A stretch of DNA of 64,000 nt from Acidobacteriota bacterium (GTDB lineage: Bacteria; Acidobacteriota; Terriglobia; Terriglobales; Acidobacteriaceae). Numbering within the stretch: the stretch's first letter is position 1; each line of letters starts with the position of its first letter. Under the pieces are notes generated by a model. It was not told where the DNA came from. It was given only the letters and a program-made list of their open reading frames with translations, and did not search any database. Below are positions 1 to 11,584 of this stretch, one piece after another. The translations under genes and the position numbers were made by a program. The DNA is taken from positions 1-64,000 of the forward strand of contig JAKAJO010000134.1 of the NCBI GenBank assembly GCA_021813745.1, in the 5' to 3' direction.

Positions 1-599
1 AGCACAGCTTTCCCCTCTTCCTCAGAGAATGCGAATGGCGCTTCAATACTCCAAACCCTAAACTGCAACAAACACAACTAAAACAATGGGTTACACGATT
101 CATGGCATGATTATCTGGTACAGCCCCTTCTTTTCAAAGTGATGGGTTACTAAACGCAGAAAGCGCCCGTGCAAGAATTATGCCCGGAATGCGCTCGCGT
201 GTCGCTTGACCGGAATCGCACTTCCGTAAACAGCGCCGTCCTTATCCTTCCTCACGCCGGTCCGAGATTCACGAAGCCGTTGAGAAATGCTGTTGCCCGG
301 CATTTCAATCTTGCTGTCGTCTTGTCCCGTCCGCAAAGGAGACAGCTCAGAACATCCGTCTCTTTATTATTCGGCAGGCATGTTATCTATGAAGCGAATT
401 TGTGTTGAAAAGATCGACGCAAAATTCTGCCTCTGAATCATCGTTCTACCTCTCTCATTCGCAGCTTTCCGACTTTCGATGGAGAATGCTCCCAGCCTTC
501 CAGTGGAGAGATGGCTATTGCGTGCAAGATTTGTGACTTTAGTCGCTTTCGATGCATTTGCGGCGCCCTTATGTTGACTGAGTTTCCCTGAGGGGCCCG

Positions 600-2681
600 A
601 TGCAATCCAACATTGACAGAGATCAATCCCATACCGGTTGGTCAACGATTCTTTCACGCGGAATTGGCGCTGCCCTTTTCTTCGAACTTGTTTCCGGACT
701 CGCAGTCACCTTCGGGCCATTCCATCCAGCCATTGAGTGGGGCCTGATCTTCCACACGGTGCTGGGAATCGTGGCAGTTGGACCCATCTGCTGGTATTTC
801 CTTCAGCATTGGAGGTCGTATCGAAGCCAGGCAATGTCCGATGTGTTGCTGCTGGGGTACGCAGGCGCCTGCGTGCTTGCAGTCTGTCTGCTCTCTGGCC
901 TGCTTTTGACTGGGCAAGGTCTCTTTGGAGTCAGGACTTGGGCGTGGCTGCGCTACGTTCACCTGATATCAACGCTGCTTGGCGCCGCGGCCACAATGCC
1001 CCACCTGGTGCTAGCTTTCTGGCGTCGCCGAAATCAGGAGACTTACCGGGCTGCACTTGGCTGGATCTCTACGCTTGCCGGTAGCACCCTGGGGGCAGTG
1101 GTCGTTGTGGGACTGTGCACGTCGTCCTACTCCGGCACTCACTATCGGAACAACTTTCCCGCTGATTACAGCTTTGCCTACGGTGCGAATCGCCCCTTTG
1201 CGCCGAGCCTTGCGAGGACATCCACGAACGGAGCCTTCGATCCTCGCTCGCTGGCTGGCTCTGAAACCTGCGGCGAGAGCGGCTGCCATACCGAGATTTA
1301 CAACGAGTGGAAGGTCAGCGCACATCGGTACGCAGCCATGGACCCCATCTTTCAGGGAATCCAGAATGTGATGGCGAAGCAGAACGGCCCCGAGTCGACG
1401 CGCTATTGCGGTGGATGCCACGATCCGATCTCGCTGTTCTCGGGAACGAAAAACATCTTTGCTGCGAATCTCACCAGTCAGCTCGGATACAACGATGGAA
1501 TCTCCTGCCTCGCCTGTCATTCCATTCAGAAGACGGATATCCAGGGAAACGCAAATTACATCGTCGCGCAACCAAAAGACTATCTGTGGCAGTGGAGTGA
1601 CGATCATACCTTAGGTGCCGTTGCGCGCAACTTCCTGATCCGTACGTGGCCGGCGCAGCATAACCGGCTCAACAAGCGCGTCTACAAGACGCCCGAGTAC
1701 TGCGCCGCGTGCCACAAGCAGTTCATCGATGCGGAAATCAACCGTGTGGGCTGGGTGCAGTTGCAGAATCAGTACGACAACTGGGCTGCCAGCCATTGGA
1801 ATCACAAGGGAGATCCGAAGACGACCATTGAGTGCCGTGAATGCCACATGTCGCTGGTCGTCTCCACGGATCCCGCGGCGGGGGACGCAATGGACTACAA
1901 CCGCAGCTTGGACGACCACCGGCATCGCAGCCATCGCTTCCTTGCCGCGAATAACTTCGTTCCGGCGCTGCTTCAACTGGATGGCGCGGCAGACCAGGTA
2001 CGCATGACCGACGCCTGGCTCCAGGGTCGCGTCGATATTCCGGAGATTCGCAGCAAGTGGGCGCAGGGGCCTGTGGTGAAAGTTCGGATTGAAGTACCAC
2101 GCAGTGCCACACCGGGAGAATCGTTGCCGGTTCGCGTTGTGCTCACATCGAACAAGGTGGGGCATGACTACCCGACAGGTCCGCTCGACATGATTCAAAG
2201 CTGGGTGGAGTTACGCGTGACGGATGGAAGCGGTCAAGTCATTTACACCTCCGGCCAGCGCGATGAAAAGGGCTTCCTGCCACCGGGAACGTTCCTCTTC
2301 AAGGCAGAGCCAGTGGATCAATACGGAAATCTCATTGATCGCCACAACCTGTGGGAGATGGTCGGTGTGCGATACCGCCGGTCGCTCTTCCCTGGATATT
2401 CAGACACGGTGGAATACGACATTCTATGCCCAGCTGGCGCTCGGGCGCAGCGCCCCGCTGCTCTTCCGTCAGGATCGACTCGGGAATACGCAGTCCCGGT
2501 CAAATCTGTGCATGGGAACCTCCGCATCAACGCGGTTCTCCATTACCGGAAGATCGATCAGTTTCTTCTGAATTACGTGATGGGTGCGAAATCGAACCTG
2601 ACCGCACCCGTCGTCGATGTTTCCCAGGCAACAGCCACGGTGTGTGTAGAAGCGAAAGGGGATGCAGTCGCATGCCAGTAG
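600..2681 (+). CDS. Membrane-anchored multihaem c-type cytochrome (c554-like)
   Basis: 693 aa ORF; N-terminal hydrophobic helices; haem motifs CGESGCH (CX4CH), CGGCH, CLACH, CAACH, CRECH. Confidence 0.85.
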   Translation: MQSNIDRDQSHTGWSTILSRGIGAALFFELVSGLAVTFGPFHPAIEWGLIFHTVLGIVAVGPICWYFLQHWRSYRSQAMSDVLLLGYAGACVLAVCLLSGLLLTGQGLFGVRTWAWLRYVHLISTLLGAAATMPHLVLAFWRRRNQETYRAALGWISTLAGSTLGAVVVVGLCTSSYSGTHYRNNFPADYSFAYGANRPFAPSLARTSTNGAFDPRSLAGSETCGESGCHTEIYNEWKVSAHRYAAMDPIFQGIQNVMAKQNGPESTRYCGGCHDPISLFSGTKNIFAANLTSQLGYNDGISCLACHSIQKTDIQGNANYIVAQPKDYLWQWSDDHTLGAVARNFLIRTWPAQHNRLNKRVYKTPEYCAACHKQFIDAEINRVGWVQLQNQYDNWAASHWNHKGDPKTTIECRECHMSLVVSTDPAAGDAMDYNRSLDDHRHRSHRFLAANNFVPALLQLDGAADQVRMTDAWLQGRVDIPEIRSKWAQGPVVKVRIEVPRSATPGESLPVRVVLTSNKVGHDYPTGPLDMIQSWVELRVTDGSGQVIYTSGQRDEKGFLPPGTFLFKAEPVDQYGNLIDRHNLWEMVGVRYRRSLFPGYSDTVEYDILCPAGARAQRPAALPSGSTREYAVPVKSVHGNLRINAVLHYRKIDQFLLNYVMGAKSNLTAPVVDVSQATATVCVEAKGDAVACQ

Positions 2682-5347
2682 CTACATCGCCTGACCGGAC
2701 GCGCCGCGCATCGAAACGCCTTCGCCGTCTCACCTGGACAGTGACGTCACTTGTGGTGCTTTTGGTTATCACCGCCATTGTGACCTGGAAGATACGCAAG
2801 GACGCCCAACCCGACGAATATGTTCCGGGAGAAGCATCGAACGATATTACGAATATCGTTGCGGATCGCGGCGCGAAACGATCCACTGAAGCGGCTCCAG
2901 CAGCCAGCAAGGTTGTGAGTTCGCAAAGAGCCGATCCCCTGCTCAATCCAGGCAGAAAGTTGCCTGCCGGTGCGCCTGCGCCGTACTTCACTGATGTGAC
3001 AAAGGAGGCTGGGCTTGCATCCTTCAAACAATTTGCTGGAGGACGCACATCGCAGCTTCCGGAGGACATGGGCTCGGGCCTTGCATGGGGCGACTTCGAC
3101 AACGACGGGCTGGAAGATGTGTTTGTCGTGAGCGGCGGAGGGCCTCTGAACGCGCCGGCATCACAGCTTGCTCCTTCTGTTCTTTACAGGAATCTGGGCA
3201 ATGGACGCTTTGAAAAGGTGAAGGGCTTTCCTGACCTGCGCATCCACGGCATGGCGGCAGCGTGGGGCGACTATGACAACGACGGGCGGCTGGATCTTGT
3301 CGTCACGAGTTACGACCGCATCGATCTCTTCCACAACAATGGCGACGGAACGTTTACCGACATGACGCACAAGGCCGGCCTCGACCGCTTTCGGGGGTTC
3401 TGGGCCGGGGCCGCATGGGGTGACTACGACCGCGACGGCCATCTGGACCTCTACATCTGCGGCTATGTGAAATACAAGTCTGACGCGGCGAAGAATGACA
3501 CGACATCAGAGCAATTCGGAATGGATGTGCCGTATTCTTTGAATCCGGCATCGTTTGAGCCGGAGCGCAATCTGCTCCTTCATAACAACGGGAACGGCAC
3601 CTTTACGGAGGTCGGAAAGCAGCTTGGCGTCGCGAACCCTGACGGGCGCAGCCTCGTCGCGCTCTGGCACGACTTCAATGGCGATGGCTGGCCTGATTTA
3701 TATGTAGCCAACGACATTTCTGAAAATAAGCTCTACATCAACCATCATGGCAGGTTTGTGGACGCGGGCAAGGATGCGTGGGTCGAGGAATATCGCGGCT
3801 CAATGGGCCTGGCGGCGGGAGACTTCGATCGCGACGGCGATGATGACCTGTTCATCTCGCACTGGATTGCTCAGGGCTTTGCCCTTTATCAGAATCTGCT
3901 GGAAGATCAGAAAGGCAAGAACGGGAAATCAGAGCTGCACTTCACCGACGTGGCCGCCACAAACGGCGTGGGCGAGCCCACGATGCAGCGCATTGGCTGG
4001 GGCACGAGCTTCGTCGATTTCGATTCTGATGGCTGGCTCGATCTCATGGTGGCCGATGGTAGCACCTTTGAGCTGAAAGGAAATGCGCCGCTTCGCCTGA
4101 CTCCCATGCCGTCGTTTCTCTTCTGGAATGCGAAGGGGGATTTCTTTCAGGACCTGGCGCCGTGGAACCGCAACTTTGCGCAGCCGCATGTCAGCCGTGG
4201 ACTGGCAGTTGCCGATTACAACAACGATGGCGCGATGGACGTAGCGATTGTGGATCAGGGCGAAGGAGTGCGGCTGCTGCGAAATGACATTCCGCAGGGG
4301 CACTGGGCCGAATTCCGCCTGCACAGCCGCGTGCCGCCCTCGAATGCTCCGCTGGGCTTTGGCGACGGCGCGACGATGATTGCATGGGTAAAGGGCGTGC
4401 AGCTGCGGCGAACCGTGGGAAGCTCGTCCTACCTGTCCCAGGACAGCCATCGCATCCACATCGGACTGGGCTCTGCCACTCGCATCGATCGCCTGGAGGT
4501 GCACTGGCTTCGAGGCGCGCCAGAGGTTTGGAACAACGTCGCCGCCGACCGAATCTATGACGTCACGCAGGGTGAGGCCGAAGTGAAGCCCGCTGTGCTG
4601 GCTGGCACGAAATCCAATCAGCCTGCGCCGCGCACCGGCCCGCTGGATAAGGCTGCCACCGAGCAGTTCTGGACGAAGCAGCACGCGGCCATGGATGCAA
4701 TGAAGCGCGAGGGTAACTTTGCCAAGGCGGCCCAACTCTTTCAGCAGGCGCTGGCCATCAATCCCAATCAGGAAGACTCGCTCTATTACCTGGCTAGTTG
4801 CCTGGCTGAGATGGGAGAGATTCCTTCGGCCATCGCCGAGCTCGATACGCTGATCCGCGTCAATCCCCAGAACCATCGCGCCTTTCAGCGGAAGGGTGAA
4901 TTGCTTGCCGCATCCGCAAACTCAAGGAGCGAGCTCACCCCGCCACGTCAGGCGTTGGACGCGGCGTTGAAGTTGAATCCTGAGGAGACGGGAACCCTTG
5001 TGCTTCTTGGAGAGGTCAAACTTGGCGAGGGAGACCTTGCGAGAGCAGATCGCGACTTTGCGCACGTCCTTCAAGCGAACCCTCGTGCGGCCAATGCGTG
5101 GTATTTCCGGGGATACATCGCGTGGAAGCGAGGCGACTCTCGCCAGGTTGCCAACATGCTGGAGGCGGCGCACACCGCTCTTGGCCCCGACTGGAAGCCG
5201 GCCGGCTCTGTGCTGGAAGGGGATGTGCGCCGTCGCATGTATTCGGAATCAGAATTTCTGGGTGTCTTCGCCCAGCAGTGGGATGGGAGTATGAACCCGG
5301 CATCGGCCTACTCGCAAATGGACGCATACCTTCGCAGGATCCATTGA
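2672..5347 (+). CDS. FG-GAP/VCBS repeat + ASPIC/UnbV domain + TPR protein
   Basis: In-frame ATG at 2672 overlaps the stop of the upstream cytochrome; repeated WGDYDNDGRLDLVV-type FG-GAP motifs; ASPIC/UnbV-like GFGDGATMIAWVKGVQLRRTVGSSSYLSQDSHRIHIGLG; C-terminal TPRs. Confidence 0.85.
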   Translation: MPVATSPDRTRRASKRLRRLTWTVTSLVVLLVITAIVTWKIRKDAQPDEYVPGEASNDITNIVADRGAKRSTEAAPAASKVVSSQRADPLLNPGRKLPAGAPAPYFTDVTKEAGLASFKQFAGGRTSQLPEDMGSGLAWGDFDNDGLEDVFVVSGGGPLNAPASQLAPSVLYRNLGNGRFEKVKGFPDLRIHGMAAAWGDYDNDGRLDLVVTSYDRIDLFHNNGDGTFTDMTHKAGLDRFRGFWAGAAWGDYDRDGHLDLYICGYVKYKSDAAKNDTTSEQFGMDVPYSLNPASFEPERNLLLHNNGNGTFTEVGKQLGVANPDGRSLVALWHDFNGDGWPDLYVANDISENKLYINHHGRFVDAGKDAWVEEYRGSMGLAAGDFDRDGDDDLFISHWIAQGFALYQNLLEDQKGKNGKSELHFTDVAATNGVGEPTMQRIGWGTSFVDFDSDGWLDLMVADGSTFELKGNAPLRLTPMPSFLFWNAKGDFFQDLAPWNRNFAQPHVSRGLAVADYNNDGAMDVAIVDQGEGVRLLRNDIPQGHWAEFRLHSRVPPSNAPLGFGDGATMIAWVKGVQLRRTVGSSSYLSQDSHRIHIGLGSATRIDRLEVHWLRGAPEVWNNVAADRIYDVTQGEAEVKPAVLAGTKSNQPAPRTGPLDKAATEQFWTKQHAAMDAMKREGNFAKAAQLFQQALAINPNQEDSLYYLASCLAEMGEIPSAIAELDTLIRVNPQNHRAFQRKGELLAASANSRSELTPPRQALDAALKLNPEETGTLVLLGEVKLGEGDLARADRDFAHVLQANPRAANAWYFRGYIAWKRGDSRQVANMLEAAHTALGPDWKPAGSVLEGDVRRRMYSESEFLGVFAQQWDGSMNPASAYSQMDAYLRRIH

Positions 5348-5424
5348 AAAGACGCAACGGAGTGACAAAAGTCCCTGCGACAGAATTTGCCTCTGGCTAC
5401 CTTCAATAGTGAAGGAGGTCTTCC

Positions 5425-6144
5425 ATGGCCACACCAACACAGACTGTTCGCGACATTGCCACCGAGAATCCCGCCTCGGTTCGCGTATTCGAAAGACTTG
5501 GAATCGACTACTGCTGCGGAGGCCGAGTGCCACTGGCCGAAGCATGTGCAACCAAGGGCCTTGATCTGGATGAGGTGGTTGCGTCCCTCGCAGAAGCCAC
5601 TCCGCAATCCGTACCCGGAGCGCCGGATTGGATGAAAGAGTCACTCAGCCGTCTCGCAGCACACATTGTGAAGACGCACCACGCGTACGTGACGCAGGAA
5701 GTGCCGCGCCTGAATGGGCTTGCCATCAAGGTCGTGAGCCGTCATGGCGATACACGGACGGAGCTGGCCGTTATTCAGTCGAAGCTGGAAGATCTCAGCG
5801 AGGAGCTGATCACGCATCAGGGAAAGGAAGAGGTTGTGCTCTTTCCCTACATCGGCAAGCTGGAGCAGTTCGTCTCCGGAAACGGAGCCATGCCGCGCAA
5901 CTGCTTCGGGACAATTGAAAATCCGATCCGGATGATGACCCAGGATCACGATGTGGCGGGCCATTTGATGGCAGAGATTCGCAACCTGAGTGAGGACTAC
6001 ACGCCTCCTGCCGGAGCCTGCCCTACCTTCCGTGCGTTCTATGCTGGCCTGCATGAGTTCGAACAGGATCTGCACCAGCATATTCACTTGGAGAACAACA
6101 TCCTGTTTCCACGCGCGATCGCCATGGAAGCGTCAATTGCTTAA
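5425..6144 (+). CDS. Iron-sulfur cluster repair di-iron protein (RIC/ScdA/YtfE family)
   Basis: N-terminal DUF542 signature VFERLGIDYCCGG; hemerythrin-like His/Glu pattern (AHIVKTHH, HQGKEEVVLFPYI, DHDVAGHLM, LHQHIHLENNILFPRA). Confidence 0.92.
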   Translation: MATPTQTVRDIATENPASVRVFERLGIDYCCGGRVPLAEACATKGLDLDEVVASLAEATPQSVPGAPDWMKESLSRLAAHIVKTHHAYVTQEVPRLNGLAIKVVSRHGDTRTELAVIQSKLEDLSEELITHQGKEEVVLFPYIGKLEQFVSGNGAMPRNCFGTIENPIRMMTQDHDVAGHLMAEIRNLSEDYTPPAGACPTFRAFYAGLHEFEQDLHQHIHLENNILFPRAIAMEASIA

Positions 6145-6190
6145 GGCGATCCTAAGCACTCGGACTCATTGCTGCTCGACGTGACACCCA

Positions 6191-6232
6191 GGAGAGAGTG
6201 GGCCTAGAAATAGGCCACTCTCCATTTTTCTT
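6191..6232. terminator. Bidirectional intrinsic terminator between convergent genes
   Basis: ggagagagtgggcctaGAAAtaggccactctcc followed by atttttc. Confidence 0.75.
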
Positions 6233-6272
6233 GCAGATAGACCTTCATGCGGGCGCAGCAGATCGAACCTGA

Positions 6273-6509
6273 TCAGCTCTTTAGCTCTTTTTTCGCTTCA
6301 CGGTCGAAGCGGAAGACGTAGCGCAGAAGGCCTGTGTTCAGGGCGAAGAGGCACGTCGATGCGATGGCTGCCGGAACGAGCGTTGTGAAGTGCCCGCGCA
6401 GCAGAGCTTCCATGGAGAAGGTGAGCAGCCACAACTGCAGTACGACCGTGGTTGCCACCAGCACGAGGACGGCACTGAAAAGAGTTGTACCCTGAGTGCG
6501 CAGGCTCAT
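6273..6509 (-). CDS. Small two-helix membrane protein of the redox operon
   Basis: 78 aa, two hydrophobic segments; abuts the Rieske gene. Confidence 0.75.
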   Translation of the reverse strand: MSLRTQGTTLFSAVLVLVATTVVLQLWLLTFSMEALLRGHFTTLVPAAIASTCLFALNTGLLRYVFRFDREAKKELKS

Positions 6510-7043
6510 CTAGGCCTCCCATCCGGTCGCAAAGATCTGGTCGCCGCGCTGCTCCAGCGTGACGCGAGGAAGCGCGCGCGTGGGTGGTCCGGCAACCGGT
6601 GTTCCCTCTTTCACCTCAAATGCGCCGCGGTGGCATGGGCAAAGGAGCTGGTTCTCGCTCTTGTCATACACCACAGCACACGAGAGATGTGTACACACCT
6701 GCGAGTAGGCGACCAGTTGCCCTTCCGGTGTACGGATGGCGATGCAGGGCGACTCCGGCGTTGGATAGCGAAAGAGCAAATGGCTATGCTCTTCGAGTTC
6801 CTCAATCGGCCCGATCAGCTTGACGACCTTGGATTCCCTGCGCACGAGCCTCCTGCTGAAGGCCATGGCCCAGTTAGCAATGGCCAGAAGAAGCGATCCG
6901 AGCGTCAGGAATTTCACCATTTCGCGGCGGGTGACATAGTGATCGCCTTCCCACTCGATGGGAAAGTCCTGCTGATGACGGCTCATCCCATTGGCCGCGG
7001 CGCTTTGCTTCGATGTCGCTGCTGATTCAATCTGCTGCATCAC
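6510..7043 (-). CDS. Rieske [2Fe-2S] protein
   Basis: CTHLSC and CPCHRGAF cluster-binding boxes; N-terminal [18 protein letters not shown] anchor. Confidence 0.92.
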   Translation of the reverse strand: MMQQIESAATSKQSAAANGMSRHQQDFPIEWEGDHYVTRREMVKFLTLGSLLLAIANWAMAFSRRLVRRESKVVKLIGPIEELEEHSHLLFRYPTPESPCIAIRTPEGQLVAYSQVCTHLSCAVVYDKSENQLLCPCHRGAFEVKEGTPVAGPPTRALPRVTLEQRGDQIFATGWEA

Positions 7044-7669
7044 GCTTCAACTCCTTCCAGCATGAGGGCAATGTCGTATGGGTCGCTGGGCAGCGGCTTG
7101 GGAGTGGTTTCGATCTGCACCAGATTCACTTCGACCCGCTCCACCTCCCGCGGCACCATCACATAGACCTTGGTCCGGACTTCTTCTCCGCCGAACTTCC
7201 ACGAGTTGACTGGAATCCCGCGGCGGGTGCGCTGAATCTCTTCCATCGTGGTGTAGGTCAGTGCGCCCGAAGGGCAGACCGTGGCGCACATCGGCTTCTT
7301 GCCGATGCTGCTGCGGTCGTAACACATGTCGCACTTCATCATCTGCTCAAACTCGGCCATGTACTTGGGAACTCCGAAGGGACAGGAGACGACGCAATTC
7401 GAGCAGGCGATGCAGCGCGGCTTGAGTGAGCTCTGCACCACGCCATCCGGAGTCTTCTTGATGGCATCGGCAGGGCAGACACGGGCACAGACAGGGTCTT
7501 CGCAGTGCATGCACACCTGTGGCGCTGTCTGCACACTGTCGATGCGCTCGATGGTTTCGAGATGAATCATGCTCGTACCGCGATGGGTGTCGCACTCCGC
7601 GCATGCCTGCACGCAGGACTGGCATCCGATGCAGCGCGAGTAGTCAATAAAGAACTGCATTTCGGTCAT
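7040..7669 (-). CDS. 4Fe-4S ferredoxin subunit (HycB/NrfC-like)
   Basis: Multiple CxxCxxCxxxC motifs ([44 protein letters not shown]); 4-nt overlap with the Rieske gene. Confidence 0.9.
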   Translation of the reverse strand: MTEMQFFIDYSRCIGCQSCVQACAECDTHRGTSMIHLETIERIDSVQTAPQVCMHCEDPVCARVCPADAIKKTPDGVVQSSLKPRCIACSNCVVSCPFGVPKYMAEFEQMMKCDMCYDRSSIGKKPMCATVCPSGALTYTTMEEIQRTRRGIPVNSWKFGGEEVRTKVYVMVPREVERVEVNLVQIETTPKPLPSDPYDIALMLEGVEA

Positions 7670-8280
7670 CGCGCACCATCCGCGTTGCTGAAAGATGGGT
7701 CTGTTCCCTGCACCGCATCGGCAATATCAAACAGCAGATTGCCAAAGAGATCACCGTCGTCATGGGAAATCAATCCGGCGCTTGTATGGATCTTCTCGCC
7801 GGCAGAGGTCCAGTCGCGAAGAATCATGCCTTTTCGCTTCTCCTCTGCCTCTGCGAGGGACGTGAACGCAAGCGCGCCAGTAGGGCACGCTGTGACGCAA
7901 AGCGGCCTCTCACCACCCAAGCAGCGGTCGTAGCACATGTCGCACTTCATCACCGTGTTCAGACTCTCCACGTACAAGGGCACTTCGAAAGGGCAGGCCT
8001 CGACGCAGAGTTTGCATCCCGTGCAACGGTCCCTGTCAATGCCCAGCACGGTTCCGTCAGCAGCAACAGGAATGGCGTTGACTGGACAGACACGGACGCA
8101 TCGAGGGTCTGTGCAGTGCATGCAGGCCTGTGCAAAGCGGTTCGACGTTCCGCCGGGATAGGTTGTCGTGAAGTGAATCATGGTGATGCCGTGATGGTCA
8201 TCGCGCGATGCACACGAGGCCTCGCAGGTTCTGCAGTGGATACATCGGGTTGGATCGATGAAGAAAATCCGCTCGCTCAT
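7666..8280 (-). CDS. 4Fe-4S ferredoxin subunit (HycB/NrfC-like)
   Basis: [44 protein letters not shown]; 4-nt overlap with neighbours. Confidence 0.9.
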   Translation of the reverse strand: MSERIFFIDPTRCIHCRTCEASCASRDDHHGITMIHFTTTYPGGTSNRFAQACMHCTDPRCVRVCPVNAIPVAADGTVLGIDRDRCTGCKLCVEACPFEVPLYVESLNTVMKCDMCYDRCLGGERPLCVTACPTGALAFTSLAEAEEKRKGMILRDWTSAGEKIHTSAGLISHDDGDLFGNLLFDIADAVQGTDPSFSNADGAR

Positions 8281-10499
8281 CGGACTCCTCCCGCCTGCAC
8301 CTCGAGCATCGCGATGGGGTCGGTTGGCTGGTCAACCTTGCTGATCCGAACTGCAGCCACTTTGAATTCCGGGATATTCGATACGGGATCGATGGCCCGA
8401 ATGGTGCAGTTGTTTGCGGAGCGGTCGAGCGGCCAGTGATAGGGCACAAAGACCGTGTCGGGACGAATCGTCTTGACCAGCTTTGCGCGGACGACCACGT
8501 TGCCGCGGCGGCTCTCCACCTTCACGAAGTCCTCATCGGCAATTCCCAGCTTCTCGGCCAGGCGCGGATGTATTTCGCACACAGGCTGAGAATATTGCTC
8601 GATCAGGCTTCCAATCCTGCGCGTCTGTGTTCCGGAAAGAAATTGCGAGACGACTCGCCCGGTGGTGAGAAAGATCGGATACTCGGCATCAGGCATCTCC
8701 GCAGAAGGCCGCCATTCCACGGGCATGAAGTGCGCTTTGCCATCAGGATGCCCGAACTTGCCGCCTTCATAGAGGCGTGGCGTGCCGGGATGCGCTTCGT
8801 CGGGGCACGGCCAGAAGATGCCGTTATTGTCATCGATGCGCTGCCATGTCATGCCGGAGTAATCGGATGTACTGCCCTTGGAAGCACGGCGCAGTTCTTC
8901 GAAGATATCCTTCGGCGATGCGTAGTTGAATTTATCCGGCTGGCCCAGGCGCGCTGCTAGATCGCAAATGATCTTCCAGTCTTCGCGCGCTTCGCCCGGA
9001 GGCGAGACCACCTTGCGATGGAGAATGACGCGGCCTTCCACGTTGGTGGTGGTCCCTTCATCCTCTTCCATCAGGGAGCCGGGAAGAACGATATCCGCAT
9101 AGCGCGCGGTTTCCGACAGGAAGAAATCGATGTTGACGTAGAACTCAAGCTTCGAGAGCGCTTCGCGTACGAAGTTGGCGTCGGGCAGCGAAACGGTGGG
9201 ATTGAAGCAGATGGAAATCAGCCCCTTGATGCGGCCATCGTGAATCGCCTCAACAAGCGGAACGGCTGAGAGCCCTTTGCCGGGAATGCTCTCCTCCGGA
9301 ACTCCCCAGATGTCGGCGATGAACTTGCGATGCTCCGGATTGGAGATGTCGCGGCTGCCAGGAAGCTGGTCGCACTTCTGCCCCTGCTCACGCGCGCCCT
9401 GTCCGTTGCCCTGGCCGGTAATCATTGCATAGCCGCAGCCCTCCCGGCCGATACGGCCGCTTGCCACCACAAGATTGATGGCGGCCAAGCAGTTGTCCAC
9501 ACCCTTGGAGTGGTGTTCGATGCCGCGCGCGTGAAGAAGAAAGCTCGTCGGCGCCGGCCCCCACATTGCAGCGGCTTTCACGATCATCTCGGCTGGAACG
9601 CCGGCGATCTTCGCGGCGTAGTCTGGCGTGTACTTGCGAACAGCTTCCTCGACAGCGTCGAAGCCGGTTGTATGCTCGGCGATGAACTGCCGGTCAATCC
9701 AGCCGCGCTCGATCATCACGTGCAACATGCCATTGAAGATGCCGATGTCGCCGCCCGGTCGAACAGGAATGAACAAATCCGCATTTCGTGCGATGGGCGT
9801 CATGCGCGGGTCAATGACGATGAGTTTTGCGCCGTTCTCTCGCGCCTGCCACAAGTAATCCGTCGTGATCGGCGCGCACTCGGCAACATTGGCTCCGGCA
9901 ATCAGGATGACCTTTGCCTTGGGAATATCGCTCCAGGGATTCGCACTGCGATCAACGCCGAAGACCTTTTTGGATGCCGCTCCGGCTGAGACCATGCACA
10001 AGCGTCCGTTGTAGTCGATGTTCGCGGTTTGCATGGCAACGCGGGCGAACTTGCCCATCAGGTACGCTTTCTCATTGGTGAGCGAGGCGCCGGTAAGAAT
10101 GGCAAAGGCATCTTTGCCGTTGGCCGCCTGGATGCGGCGAATCTCTGCGACGATGCGCTCCATTGCGGGTTCCCAGCCGATGGGTTCGAAGCCGCGGCCT
10201 TCGACGCGCTGCAGCGGCGTTTTCAGCCGGTCGGGATGCTCATCCTGCATGTAACGCTTCACGCCCTTGGGGCAAAGCTTGCCGCGATTGAAGGGAAAGT
10301 CTTCCCATGGTTCGAAGCCGACGACTTTGTTGTCGCTGACGCGGAGCTGAATGCCGCATTGCTGGCCGCAAAAGCAGCAGTGCGTCTTGACCATCTTCTC
10401 TTCGTGAGAATTGCGAATCCAGCCGCCCGACGGAACCGTATGAAGATGAGGCCCGAACTCTGCGACGATCTCCGGAATGCTTTCAGGTAGCTTTGCCAT
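8277..10499 (-). CDS. Molybdopterin oxidoreductase (assimilatory-type nitrate reductase / formate dehydrogenase superfamily)
   Basis: N-terminal 4Fe-4S motif [11 protein letters not shown]...GKLCPKG; MGD-binding motifs; start at [12 protein letters not shown] chosen over the longer ORF; no obvious Tat signal. Confidence 0.88.
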   Translation of the reverse strand: MAKLPESIPEIVAEFGPHLHTVPSGGWIRNSHEEKMVKTHCCFCGQQCGIQLRVSDNKVVGFEPWEDFPFNRGKLCPKGVKRYMQDEHPDRLKTPLQRVEGRGFEPIGWEPAMERIVAEIRRIQAANGKDAFAILTGASLTNEKAYLMGKFARVAMQTANIDYNGRLCMVSAGAASKKVFGVDRSANPWSDIPKAKVILIAGANVAECAPITTDYLWQARENGAKLIVIDPRMTPIARNADLFIPVRPGGDIGIFNGMLHVMIERGWIDRQFIAEHTTGFDAVEEAVRKYTPDYAAKIAGVPAEMIVKAAAMWGPAPTSFLLHARGIEHHSKGVDNCLAAINLVVASGRIGREGCGYAMITGQGNGQGAREQGQKCDQLPGSRDISNPEHRKFIADIWGVPEESIPGKGLSAVPLVEAIHDGRIKGLISICFNPTVSLPDANFVREALSKLEFYVNIDFFLSETARYADIVLPGSLMEEDEGTTTNVEGRVILHRKVVSPPGEAREDWKIICDLAARLGQPDKFNYASPKDIFEELRRASKGSTSDYSGMTWQRIDDNNGIFWPCPDEAHPGTPRLYEGGKFGHPDGKAHFMPVEWRPSAEMPDAEYPIFLTTGRVVSQFLSGTQTRRIGSLIEQYSQPVCEIHPRLAEKLGIADEDFVKVESRRGNVVVRAKLVKTIRPDTVFVPYHWPLDRSANNCTIRAIDPVSNIPEFKVAAVRISKVDQPTDPIAMLEVQAGGVR

Positions 10500-10501
10500 T
10501 T

Positions 10502-11584
10502 CTATTGACCTCGTGAGTTCAGTGCCTGGGCCTTCCAAAGGCCGTCCTGGGTGAGCGCAACATTCTTGCGCCGGCACGTTGGGCAAATGTCTTGATAGTG
10601 CGTACCGTCGGCTAACTGATAACGAATGCCAAGCGCGGCCTGCACCTGCTTCAGATCCTCCACATGCATGCGGCTTGTGAAGGGCAGGCCGCATCGTTTG
10701 CAGAGAGCCTGCTCGCCCGCAGCGCCCGCTCGCTTGTAAAAGTTGACACCGAGCTGAGCTGGACGCTGGAAGATGTGGAAGAACTTGCCAAACGGCAGGA
10801 AGAGCAGCGTCAGGATGACCGTAATCGCATGCAGCTGCGAGAGGAATCCATAGTAGATTCCGCCCATCAAGTGTGTGGAGATGGTGAGGAAGAGCCCCGT
10901 GATGGAGATCGCAAACAAGAGGATCAGCGGCAGCATGTCATCTGCGAACTGCTGGACCGACCATGCGCCATGATCACGCCCGCGCCGCCAGAAGGCGAAG
11001 AAGACGCCAATCAGAACCATGACGGCCGCGATGTCGAGGATGTTGAAGGTCAGCTCGGCTACCGGCGTGCCCAGATGAAAGCTTCCCAACGGAATCCCGA
11101 AGACAAACGCGCGATAGATGTTCTGGTTATGGATTGCGCTCTCAAAGCGGACCCAGCCGAAAGAGAGCGGGAAGGTGACAGCCGCTGCCAGGATGCATCC
11201 CCATGCGAGGAACCAGTGAGCCGTCCAGCGCAATTTGGAGCGACGCTCGATGAAGCTCTGCAGTACAACGGCGTTCCAGAAGATGTGTGCCAGGTGAGCG
11301 AGATTGCGCGGCAGGTCTCGCGGCTCGAGGAAGATTTTCCATCCGCGGTACCAGTAGAGTCGTGTTGGTGCACGGCGCAGCCACATCGCGTACCGGTAGC
11401 CCAGGCCGAATCCAGCAAGCACGGACGCGCCCGCATAGGAAACGAGCGCGGGATCAAAATCGCGCAAACCACGGCTGCCGAGCAAAATGCCGGCGATGAG
11501 GACTCCGGCAACAGCGAGACCGCATAGCATTGCATGCGTCGCATCTGAAATCCGAGGGAAATTGTATGTGTCCCTCATTGTCAT
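10502..11584 (-). CDS. Membrane redox subunit (NarI/DsrM-like cytochrome b) with C-terminal CxxC motifs
   Basis: At least 5 TM segments with conserved His; C-terminal CKRCGLPF...CPTCRRKN; start MTMRDTYNF overlaps narK-like stop. Confidence 0.75.
   Translation of the reverse strand: MTMRDTYNFPRISDATHAMLCGLAVAGVLIAGILLGSRGLRDFDPALVSYAGASVLAGFGLGYRYAMWLRRAPTRLYWYRGWKIFLEPRDLPRNLAHLAHIFWNAVVLQSFIERRSKLRWTAHWFLAWGCILAAAVTFPLSFGWVRFESAIHNQNIYRAFVFGIPLGSFHLGTPVAELTFNILDIAAVMVLIGVFFAFWRRGRDHGAWSVQQFADDMLPLILLFAISITGLFLTISTHLMGGIYYGFLSQLHAITVILTLLFLPFGKFFHIFQRPAQLGVNFYKRAGAAGEQALCKRCGLPFTSRMHVEDLKQVQAALGIRYQLADGTHYQDICPTCRRKNVALTQDGLWKAQALNSRGQ

Noticed and set aside
1-599. Short ORFs 169-408 and 367-657
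   Set aside because: Overlapping on both strands, no family signal; treated as intergenic.
2351-2671. N-terminal extension of the FG-GAP/TPR ORF
   Set aside because: Overlaps the cytochrome CDS in another frame; ATG 2672 gives a proper N-terminal TM segment.
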